Source of the DNA: Gallionellaceae bacterium UBA6222
Lineage (GTDB): Bacteria > Pseudomonadota > Gammaproteobacteria > Burkholderiales > Gallionellaceae
Assembly: GCA_002421915.1 (NCBI GenBank)
Contig: DISA01000078.1
Coordinates: 1-19,796 of the forward strand
Reading direction: 5' to 3'
Length of the DNA: 19,796 nt
Both the position numbers and the translations under genes were made by a program. Below the pieces are notes generated by a model, which was given only the letters and a program-made list of their open reading frames with translations, made no database searches and was not told the DNA's origin. Shown here one piece after another: positions 13,554 to 19,796 of the stretch; the first letter of the stretch is position 1, and every line of letters begins with the position of its first letter.

Positions 13554-14289
13554 GCGGCGCATTCTGCGACGTGAGCAGTTGCTTGTCGAGTTCGTCCAGA
13601 CGTTGCGGCGTGCCGACATCGACCCATATCCCGCGATAATGTTCACCGCTAACCTTGCCCTGTGCTATCTGTTCGCGCAGCAAGGGTGCGAGCGGCGCCT
13701 TGCTGCCGCGCGGGATGCCGGCGAACAAGGCGGGCCGGTACAAGCCGATGCCGCTGAAGGTCAGGGTGCAGGATTCGGGATTCGGGATTCGGGATTCAGG
13801 AACGACACGATTATCCTGTAGAACAAAATCGCCCTTTGGGTTGTGCCCGGGGTTGTCCACCAGCACCAGATGGGCAAGGTCGCCGCGCTGTTGCATAGTG
13901 CCGGCAAGTGCGGGCAGTTGCGCGAAGTCGTAGTCGCACCAGATGTCGCCGTTGACCACGGCAAAGACATCGCCGTCTCTCCCGCAAGCGTGAGAAGGGA
14001 GTAACAGCGGCAGCGCGAAAGCGATGCCGCCCGCGGTTTCCAGCGCCGTACCCTCGTTCGAATAGCGGATGGTCGCGCCGAACCGGCTGCCGTTGCCGAG
14101 CGCCTGTTCGATCTGCACACCGAGGTGGGCGTGATTGATGACGAGGTCGTTGATCCCCGAGCACACCAGTCGTTCGATGTGCCACACGATGAGCGGCTTG
14201 CCGCCGGCCTGCAACAGTGGCTTGGGCGTGTGGTCGGTGAGCGGACGCATGCGTTCACCGCGCCCGGCGGCCAGGATCATGGCGCGCAT
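13546..14289 (-). CDS. murU: N-acetylmuramate alpha-1-phosphate uridylyltransferase
   Basis: MurU converts MurNAc-1-phosphate and UTP to UDP-MurNAc in the AmgK-MurU recycling shortcut. The 247-residue nucleotidyltransferase has the signature LAAGRGERMRPLTDHTPKPL (about residues 6-25), VNGDIWCDYDF (112-122), LVDNPGHNPKGDF (143-155), LTFSGIGLY and SGEHYRGIWVDVGTPQRL. Adjacent amgK supports this call over a sugar-nucleotide synthase. Two insertions depart from the usual protein. LPSHACGR (about 97-104) comes from a decayed family A hairpin, and PESRIPNPES (about 164-173) comes from a 7-bp tandem repeat. Both fall in loops before conserved strands. The gene overlaps pepP by 8 bp and follows amgK after 13 bp. 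Confidence 0.92.
   Translation of the reverse strand: MRAMILAAGRGERMRPLTDHTPKPLLQAGGKPLIVWHIERLVCSGINDLVINHAHLGVQIEQALGNGSRFGATIRYSNEGTALETAGGIAFALPLLLPSHACGRDGDVFAVVNGDIWCDYDFAQLPALAGTMQQRGDLAHLVLVDNPGHNPKGDFVLQDNRVVPESRIPNPESCTLTFSGIGLYRPALFAGIPRGSKAPLAPLLREQIAQGKVSGEHYRGIWVDVGTPQRLDELDKQLLTSQNAPHV
13771..13798 (-). repeat. Heptanucleotide tandem repeat in murU
   Basis: Four copies of GGATTCG (the last ends in A) lie in frame within murU and encode PESRIPNPES. Because the unit is 7 bp, gain or loss of one or two units shifts the frame, and only changes of three units (21 bp) keep it. It is a possible length-variable site. Confidence 0.8.
13976..14001 (-). repeat. Degenerate family A repeat in murU (A5)
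   Basis: TCTCTCCCGCAAGCGTGAGA followed by AGGGAG resembles the family A hairpin at 14727-14750 with a few changes. It encodes the extra residues LPSHACGR just before the strand leading to VVNGD. Confidence 0.55.
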
Positions 14290-14302
14290 TATTGAATGTC
14301 TT

Positions 14303-15355
14303 TCACGAACGCCCCGCGCCCGCTTGCGCGTTCAATTCGAGCAGGATATTCAGCAACGGCTTGAGGTCGATGTAACGCTCGCAGGCTTTGTGCAGATATT
14401 CCATCACCAGCGGCATGTTTTTCAGGTAACCGTCCTTGCCGTCGCGGTGATACAGGCGCGCGAAGATGCCCAGCACCTTGATGTGGCGCTGCACGCCCAT
14501 CATCTCGTAGTCGCGGTAGAACTCGCCAAAGTCGGCGCGCACAGGCAGTCCAACCTTGCGCGCTTTCTCCCAGTAATGGATGAGCCAGTCAATGATCTCT
14601 TCCTCTTCCCAGCGGATGTAGGCATCCTTGAACAGCGAGGCGAGGTCGTAAGTGATCGGGCCGTACACTGCATCCTGGAAGTCGAGGATGCCGGGCGAGG
14701 ATTGAAAATTGCTTTTCTCGTTGGTCCTCTCTCCCGCAAGCGGGAGAGAGTTAGAGAGAGGGTGAGCGATATGCATCAGGTTGCGCGAATGATAGTCGCG
14801 GTGCACATACACGCACGGCTGTGCCAGGTTGTTGGCGAGGAGGCGATCGAACACTTGCTCCAGCTTGGCCTTCTGCTTCGCGTTGAGTGTTACGCCGAGG
14901 TGTTTGGCGATATACCACTCGGGGAAAAGATTCAGCTCGCGGCGTAACAGCGCTTCGTCGTAGGACGGCAGTTCGCCCGTTGCGGAAGCGAGCTGGATTT
15001 TGATCAGTGCATCGGTGGCGGCGGCGTAGAGCAGTCCGGCATTGTCTGCGGTCAGTGCTTGCAGGTAGGTGGTGTTGCCGAGGTCGGACAGCAGCAGGAA
15101 TCCCTGCTCCAGGTCTTGCGCATAGACGTGCGGCACATGCGTGCCGGCCGCCTCGAACAGTTTGCCGATGTGCAGAAAGGGTTTGCAGTTCTCATGTTGC
15201 GGCGGTGCATCCATGACGATTTTTGTGCTGCCGTCAGCAAATGTGGCACGGAAATAGCGGCGAAAACTGGCATCGGCAGAAGCGGGAGCGAGAGTGAAAC
15301 GCTGCTGCGGATAAAGGCTGGAAAGCCAGTCGGTAAGCTGTGTTTGGCGCTGCAT
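14303..15355 (-). CDS. amgK: N-acetylmuramate / N-acetylglucosamine anomeric kinase
   Basis: AmgK phosphorylates MurNAc (and GlcNAc) at the anomeric position, feeding MurU in peptidoglycan recycling. The 350-residue protein is of the aminoglycoside phosphotransferase fold. It has SADASFRRYFR (about residues 26-36), the hinge LLLSDLGNTTYL, the catalytic loop VHRDYHSRNLM (184-194) and the metal-binding GILDFQDAVYGPITYDLASL (222-241). Between the last two, about residues 199-218 (LSNSLPLAGERTNEKSN) are encoded by a family A repeat, where relatives have a short turn. Both catalytic motifs are intact. It is divergent from lptD and 13 bp upstream of murU. Confidence 0.93.
   Translation of the reverse strand: MQRQTQLTDWLSSLYPQQRFTLAPASADASFRRYFRATFADGSTKIVMDAPPQHENCKPFLHIGKLFEAAGTHVPHVYAQDLEQGFLLLSDLGNTTYLQALTADNAGLLYAAATDALIKIQLASATGELPSYDEALLRRELNLFPEWYIAKHLGVTLNAKQKAKLEQVFDRLLANNLAQPCVYVHRDYHSRNLMHIAHPLSNSLPLAGERTNEKSNFQSSPGILDFQDAVYGPITYDLASLFKDAYIRWEEEEIIDWLIHYWEKARKVGLPVRADFGEFYRDYEMMGVQRHIKVLGIFARLYHRDGKDGYLKNMPLVMEYLHKACERYIDLKPLLNILLELNAQAGAGRS
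14724..14764 (-). repeat. Family A repeat A3 in frame inside amgK
   Basis: A perfect 11-bp stem (CTCTCTCCCGC) with a 2-base loop spans 14727-14750, followed by the family tail GTTAGAGAGAGGGT. It is read on the minus strand as HPLSNSLPLAGER and placed between the catalytic loop and the DFQD motif. Confidence 0.85.
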
Positions 15356-15414
15356 CAGATTGCCTTAATCGGGGTTTTGTGCGATTTTAGCACCCCTAAC
15401 CTTGTGACCTGCCC
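15356..15414. promoter_or_regulatory. Divergent amgK/lptD intergenic region
   Basis: Only 59 bp separate the two start codons, so both promoters must lie here or overlap coding ends. A TAAAAT box for amgK lies at 15389-15384 on the minus strand, without a good -35. I see no clear sigma-E or sigma-70 pair for lptD, and no strong ribosome-binding site before its ATG. Confidence 0.4.
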
Positions 15415-17619
15415 ATGCTTTTCCGTTCGCGCCTGATCGCCTGTTCCCTGCTGGTTGCCCTGTCCTGTCCGGTGTTTGCCGAGACGCTGCCGCTGCGTCT
15501 GGATCGCACCTTCAGGATGTTGCCGCCCCCGTCCGAACCGGGGGTTGCCTTCATCAGCGCGCAACGCATGGAGACGCGCCAGGGTGAACAGATCGAGGCC
15601 AGCGGTGAGGTCGAGTTGCGCCAGGACGGGCGCGTGATCAACGCGGATCATCTGATTTATGAGCAGGGTAAACAAAAGGTGGATGCCGAGGGCCATGTGC
15701 GGATCGAGCAGGCCGCCACCCGGATGAGCGGTCCCGCCCTGCACCTGGATTTGAAACAGAACACCGGGGTGATGGAGCAGCCGCAATTCATACTGGGTGA
15801 ACAAGCCGCGCGCGGACACGCCGAGCGTATGGAGATTGAGGGAAGTAATCGCTACACCTTGCACGCGTCAGCCTATACAACTTGCCCGGCAGGGAATGAC
15901 GATTGGCTGCTCAACGTGAGCCGGCTTGAGCTCGACCGCAATACACAGGTCGGTGTTGCCCATCATGCCTGGGTAGAATTCAAGGGCATCCCCTTGCTGT
16001 ACACGCCATGGATGGACTTTGGGCTGAATGATGCCAGGCGTTCCGGATTCCTGGGGCCCGTACTCGGCAGTACCAGTTCCGGCGGTTCCGAAATCACGTT
16101 GCCCTATTTCTGGAATATCGCGCCGAATCTTGATGCAACATTTTCACCCCGTGTCATCAGCAAACGCGGCATCCAGTTCAACAACGAATTTCGCTATCTG
16201 CAACCGGGATACGGTGGAAAAGTGGAGGCCGATGTGCTGGCGCAGGACCGGGTGGCCGGCAGGGATCGCACCCACTTCGCGCTGCTCCACGGCCAGGATA
16301 TGGGGCATGGTTTTTCTGCGGTAGCCAATATTAACGCGGTCTCGGACAACGATTATTTTCGGGATCTGGCCAATGATGTGAGCGGCAGTGCGCAGGTTAA
16401 CCTTTTGCGCGAAGGTGTTGTGAGCTACGCCGGCGGCTGGTGGAACGCCTCGGCGCGGGTGCAGCGCTATCAGACCTTGCAGGATCCCCTGGCGCCGGTG
16501 ATCGTGCCTTATCGGCGCCAGCCACAAATCAACTTGAACGCGCAACAGTCGCTTGCCGGAGCGAATTTGGAGCTGGCCGGGGAATATGTGGATTATCGCC
16601 ACCCTACACTCGTCAATGGCCAGCGCCTGGTACTTTACCCGTCGGCCAGTTATCCGCTGGTGAGTGCCCCGGGTTACTTTTTAATCCCGAAACTTGGGGT
16701 GCACTACACCGACTACGTCCTGGGCAGCCCAGCCGCGCAGCCGAACACTTCGCGCACGGTACCTATATTCAGCCTCGATAGCGGGTTGATCTTTGAGCGT
16801 AATGCACCCTTTCTGGGTACCGGCTTTGTGCAGACGCTGGAGCCGCGCGCCTACTACGTAAAGATTCCTTACCGTGACCAGACGCAACTGCCCAACTTTG
16901 ATTCGGCCGAAGCACCGTTCAGTTTCAGCCAGATGTTCAGCGAAAACAGATTCCTGGGAAGTGACCTGATAGGGGACGCGGACATGGTGACGCTGGCGCT
17001 CACGTCCCGGGTGATTGCCGATGATGACGGTTCGGAAAGATTGCGCATCGCCGTGGCGGAGCGTTTCTTGCTCGAAACGCCGCAGGTGAATCTGGTGACA
17101 CCCAGCGGCAATACCAACCGCTCCGACATCCTTGCCACCCTGGGCGGCAGGGTCAACGCGGCATGGCGGCTGGATGGCCAGCTGCAATACAATCCGAATC
17201 TGGCCCATACCCAAAATTACAATCTCGCCGCCCGCTACCGGCCGGAGGCGGGCAAGGTGCTCAATCTGGGTTACCGCTATACGCGCGACACGTTGCGCCA
17301 GGTTGACGTATCCACCCAGTGGCCGCTGCGGGGACGCTGGCACGGTGTGGGCCGGTTCAATTATTCCCTGCGGGACGGGCGTATTTTGGAGGCATTGGGC
17401 GGGCTTGAGTATAATGCCGCGTGCTGGGCGGTACGCCTGGTGGCGCAGAACTTTACCACGGCAACGAGCGAGCGCACTACCGGCGTTTTTGTGCAGCTCG
17501 AACTGAACGATCTGGTCCAGATTGGCTCCGACCCGCTTGATGCTTTGCGCGATAGCGTGCCGGGCTATTCCAAACTGAATGCAACTACCCTCGCCAACCC
17601 GGTCGAAGGCTTGCATTGA
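15415..17619 (+). CDS. lptD: LPS-assembly outer-membrane protein LptD
   Basis: LptD with LptE inserts lipopolysaccharide into the outer leaflet of the outer membrane. The 734-residue precursor has a signal peptide (MLFRSRLIACSLLVALSC, cleavage likely after PVFA at about 22). A periplasmic OstA/LptA-like jellyroll (about 45-150) is followed by a 26-strand barrel domain ending in aromatic-rich strands. The family motif PYFWNIAPN is near 224 and EYNAACWAVRL near 664-674. The mature protein has just two cysteines, Cys157 and Cys670, whereas E. coli LptD has four. The length is slightly below the E. coli 784 residues. SurA follows 22 bp later. Confidence 0.95.
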   Translation: MLFRSRLIACSLLVALSCPVFAETLPLRLDRTFRMLPPPSEPGVAFISAQRMETRQGEQIEASGEVELRQDGRVINADHLIYEQGKQKVDAEGHVRIEQAATRMSGPALHLDLKQNTGVMEQPQFILGEQAARGHAERMEIEGSNRYTLHASAYTTCPAGNDDWLLNVSRLELDRNTQVGVAHHAWVEFKGIPLLYTPWMDFGLNDARRSGFLGPVLGSTSSGGSEITLPYFWNIAPNLDATFSPRVISKRGIQFNNEFRYLQPGYGGKVEADVLAQDRVAGRDRTHFALLHGQDMGHGFSAVANINAVSDNDYFRDLANDVSGSAQVNLLREGVVSYAGGWWNASARVQRYQTLQDPLAPVIVPYRRQPQINLNAQQSLAGANLELAGEYVDYRHPTLVNGQRLVLYPSASYPLVSAPGYFLIPKLGVHYTDYVLGSPAAQPNTSRTVPIFSLDSGLIFERNAPFLGTGFVQTLEPRAYYVKIPYRDQTQLPNFDSAEAPFSFSQMFSENRFLGSDLIGDADMVTLALTSRVIADDDGSERLRIAVAERFLLETPQVNLVTPSGNTNRSDILATLGGRVNAAWRLDGQLQYNPNLAHTQNYNLAARYRPEAGKVLNLGYRYTRDTLRQVDVSTQWPLRGRWHGVGRFNYSLRDGRILEALGGLEYNAACWAVRLVAQNFTTATSERTTGVFVQLELNDLVQIGSDPLDALRDSVPGYSKLNATTLANPVEGLH

Positions 17620-17641
17620 TTTCCATCTATTGAAAGAACTC

Positions 17642-18931
17642 ATGCCGAACAAAAGAATCCTGACGCTGTTGCTGTGTACGGTTTGTGCCAATCCGGCGCT
17701 GGCCGGGACGCCGCCTACCATAATCGATGCCGTGCACGTCGTGGTCAACGACGATGTCATTACCCGGCTGGAGCTGGTGCAACGCATGCAGGTCGTGGTG
17801 CAGCAACTGCAAAGACAGGGAACTAAGCTGCCCGAACGCGGAAATCTGGAAAAGCAGGTGTTGGAACGAATGATCCAGGAAAAACTGCAAGTGCAATTTG
17901 CCAGGGAGAGTGGCGTGCAAGTGGATGATGTGCAGGTGGAAAATGCGCTGCAACGTATCGCGCAACAGAATAACTTTGATTCACTCGCTGCATTCCGCTC
18001 CAAGCTGGAAAAGGACGGAATCGAATTCAACCAGTTTCGCGAGGAGATACGCGGCGAAATGCTGTCGGTGCGGTTACGCGAGCGTGAGGTTGACAGCAAA
18101 CTGTTCATCAGCGACAGCGACATCGAGGCTTATCTCGATACCAGGGCCAAGCAGGGTCAAAGGGGTGAACAACTGCAACTTTCGCACATTCTGATTGTGG
18201 TGCCGGAACAGGCGACTGCCGAAAATCTGCGCGGTTTGCAACGCCGCGCGGAAGAGGCGCTGCAAAAATTACGCGCCGGCGCCGAGTTTGCGCAGGTCGC
18301 GGCGGGCTATTCCGATGCCAGGGATGCGCTGCAGGGAGGGGTGATTGGCTGGCGGCCACGCAACGAATTGCCCGGGCTGTTCGCGGATGCACTGGCAAAC
18401 ATGCAACCCGGGCAATTAAGCGACATTCTGCGCAGTCCCAGCGGCTTCCACATTCTCAAGCTGATCGACCGGCGCGACACCAATGCACCGGTATTTATTA
18501 CGCAGACGCACACGCGCCATATCCTGATCAAGACCAGCGAGCTGGTCTCTGAAAGTGAGGCGCGCGCCCGTTTGCAGGAGATCAAGCAGCGCATCGATGC
18601 GGGTGCTGATTTTGCCGAACAGGCACGGCTGCATTCGGAAGACGGCAGTGCGGCGCAGGGCGGCGAACTCGGCTGGATTTCCCCGGAAGAGACGGTGCCC
18701 GAGTTTGAAAAGGCAATGAACGCATTGAAAGAGGGACAAATCAGCGGGCTGGTGAAATCCGGATTCGGCTGGCATTTGATCCAGGTGCTCGAACGGCGCA
18801 ATGCCGATGTCAGCGAGCAGCAAAAGAAACAGCAGGCACGCAACGCCATTCGTGCCTATAAGTCGGATGAGGCCTACCAGGACTGGTTGCGCCAGTTGCG
18901 CGACCGGGCTTTCATCGAATATCGCGAGTGA
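17642..18931 (+). CDS. surA: Periplasmic chaperone / peptidyl-prolyl isomerase SurA
   Basis: SurA escorts outer-membrane proteins, including LptD, across the periplasm. The 429-residue precursor begins at MPNKRILTLLLC, with a signal peptide cleaved near ALAG (about 20-22), preceded by GAAAG as ribosome-binding site; an upstream ATG at 17579 lies inside lptD. The N-terminal chaperone domain covers about 25-165. Two parvulin domains follow: one with LSHILIVVP and GGVIGWRPRNELP (about 178-280), one with RHILIKTSE and GGELGWISPEETVPEFE (about 292-390). A C-terminal helix completes the chaperone core. Confidence 0.95.
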   Translation: MPNKRILTLLLCTVCANPALAGTPPTIIDAVHVVVNDDVITRLELVQRMQVVVQQLQRQGTKLPERGNLEKQVLERMIQEKLQVQFARESGVQVDDVQVENALQRIAQQNNFDSLAAFRSKLEKDGIEFNQFREEIRGEMLSVRLREREVDSKLFISDSDIEAYLDTRAKQGQRGEQLQLSHILIVVPEQATAENLRGLQRRAEEALQKLRAGAEFAQVAAGYSDARDALQGGVIGWRPRNELPGLFADALANMQPGQLSDILRSPSGFHILKLIDRRDTNAPVFITQTHTRHILIKTSELVSESEARARLQEIKQRIDAGADFAEQARLHSEDGSAAQGGELGWISPEETVPEFEKAMNALKEGQISGLVKSGFGWHLIQVLERRNADVSEQQKKQQARNAIRAYKSDEAYQDWLRQLRDRAFIEYRE

Positions 18932-18967
18932 TGATACGCGATCAGCGCGTGGCGATCTCGTTCGCTT

Positions 18968-19004
18968 CCTCTCCCGCGTGCGGGAGAGGATTGAGGAGAG
19001 GGTA
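18968..19004 (+). repeat. Family A repeat A4 between surA and pdxA
   Basis: A perfect 10-bp stem (CCTCTCCCGC) with a 2-base loop at 18968-18989 is followed by the usual family tail ATTGAGGAGAGGGT. The tail holds AGGAG seven bases before the GTG start of pdxA, so the repeat appears to provide the pdxA ribosome-binding site. The hairpin lacks a T run, so it is not an obvious terminator. Confidence 0.85.
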
Positions 19005-19005
19005 G

Positions 19006-19796
19006 GTGGGCGCACCCATCGTCATCACCAGCGGCGAACCGGCAGGGATCGGACCGGAACTTTGCCTGCAACTGGTGCGCCTTGCCCTGCCGCTGGTGAT
19101 CATTGCCGACAAGGGGTTGCTGCAACAGCGTGCGACGCAGCTTGGGTTTGCGGTTCAGTTCCATGACTACACACCGGACGTGCCACACTTCGTGGGCAAA
19201 TTGAGTGTGTTGCATGTGCCCCTAGCGCAACCCGCGCAGGCGGGCCGGCTGGATGCGGCCAATGCGCGCTATGTGCTGGAAACCTTGCGCCGTGCCGTGC
19301 AGGGTTGCGCATCCGGCGAATTCTCAGGCATGGTCACTGCGCCGGTTCACAAGGGCATCATCAACGAAGCCGGTATTCCATTCACCGGGCACACCGAATT
19401 TCTTGCCGAACTGACGCATACCCCGCAGGTGGTGATGATGCTTGCCGGCAAAGGCTTGCGCGTCGCGCTGGCCACCACCCACCTGCCGCTGCGCGAGGTG
19501 GCGGATGCGATTACCGCGCCGTTGCTGGAAAGCATTCTGCGCATCCTGCGACGCGACCTGCAACGGCGCTTCGGCCTTGAAAATCCGCGCATCCTGGTGG
19601 CCGGATTGAATCCGCATGCGGGTGAGGGCGGGTATCTGGGGCGCGAGGAGATCGAGGTGATGATCCCGGTGCTGGACAAGTTGTGCGCTGAGGGTTTCGA
19701 CGTCAGTCCGCCATTGCCCGCGGACACCCTGTTTGCTGCACATCGTTTGCGCGAGTGTGACGCGGTGCTGGCGATGTACCACGACCAGGGCCTGCC
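19006..19796 (+). CDS. pdxA: 4-hydroxythreonine-4-phosphate dehydrogenase (3' partial)
   Basis: PdxA oxidises 4-phosphohydroxy-L-threonine with NAD in the DXP-dependent pyridoxal phosphate pathway. About 263 residues are visible before the window ends. The N-terminus reads GAPIVITSGEPAGIGPELC, followed by TAPVHKGIINEAGIPFTGHTE, cut here as TAPVHKG and FTGHTEF, then LATTHLPLREV, GLNPHAGEGGYLG and MYHDQGLP. The three metal-binding histidines of the family (in GHTEF, NPHAGEGG and YHDQG) are present. A TAG stop in frame directly precedes the GTG at 19006, so this GTG is the only start that keeps the full N-terminus. It follows surA by 74 bp. Confidence 0.93.
   Translation, partial: MGAPIVITSGEPAGIGPELCLQLVRLALPLVIIADKGLLQQRATQLGFAVQFHDYTPDVPHFVGKLSVLHVPLAQPAQAGRLDAANARYVLETLRRAVQGCASGEFSGMVTAPVHKGIINEAGIPFTGHTEFLAELTHTPQVVMMLAGKGLRVALATTHLPLREVADAITAPLLESILRILRRDLQRRFGLENPRILVAGLNPHAGEGGYLGREEIEVMIPVLDKLCAEGFDVSPPLPADTLFAAHRLRECDAVLAMYHDQGL

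Noticed and set aside
16681..18123. Minus-strand open frame of 480 codons across the lptD/surA junction
   Set aside because: It runs antisense across two clear genes and has serine/cysteine-rich low-complexity translation.

Overview
The window looks like a chromosomal segment of a GC-rich betaproteobacterium. The order surA-pdxA after lptD, divergent from amgK-murU-pepP-ubiH, with mpl nearby, is typical of Nitrosomonadales/Gallionellaceae-like or related Betaproteobacteria. This assignment rests on gene order and protein character, not on a search.

Layout. Positions 1-1490 (+) hold the 3' part of mpl (murein tripeptide recycling). Positions 1639-10859 (-) hold a complete type I restriction-modification island. 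In transcription order it is hsdR, a RhuM-family gene, hsdS, a DUF559 nuclease-like gene, two small repeat-rich reading frames, a DUF1016/PDDEXK nuclease-like gene (YhcG type), and hsdM last. Almost every junction overlaps or abuts (4-11 bp overlaps, or gaps of 0-12 bp), so it reads as one translationally coupled operon with M placed unusually far from S. Positions 11054-15355 (-) hold the housekeeping run ubiH, pepP, murU, amgK. Positions 15415-19796 (+) hold lptD, surA and the start of pdxA. The restriction island separates mpl from ubiH.

Functional links. Mpl, AmgK and MurU are all peptidoglycan-recycling enzymes. LptD and SurA build the outer membrane, SurA being the chaperone for LptD. 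UbiH serves ubiquinone synthesis and PdxA serves pyridoxal phosphate synthesis.

The most unusual content is repetitive DNA that is translated. Family A elements (a CCCGC-rich hairpin followed by GGAGAGGG) sit in frame inside mpl (two 80-bp copies read in two different frames), amgK and murU (degenerate), and one copy supplies the ribosome-binding site of pdxA. Family B elements (about 45 bp, two hairpins, ends AACCACCCC and GGAGGGGAAT) occur only in the restriction island. They form the start of RhuM, the end of HsdS, both ends of the DUF559 protein, and a 99-bp inverted pair in frame inside HsdR. The DUF559 gene lies in a 573-bp unit bounded by direct repeats of about 98 bp containing B elements, so it is a candidate for a mobile or mobilising cassette for family B. 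A third group of near-perfect palindromes (family C) clusters between the DUF559 and DUF1016 genes.
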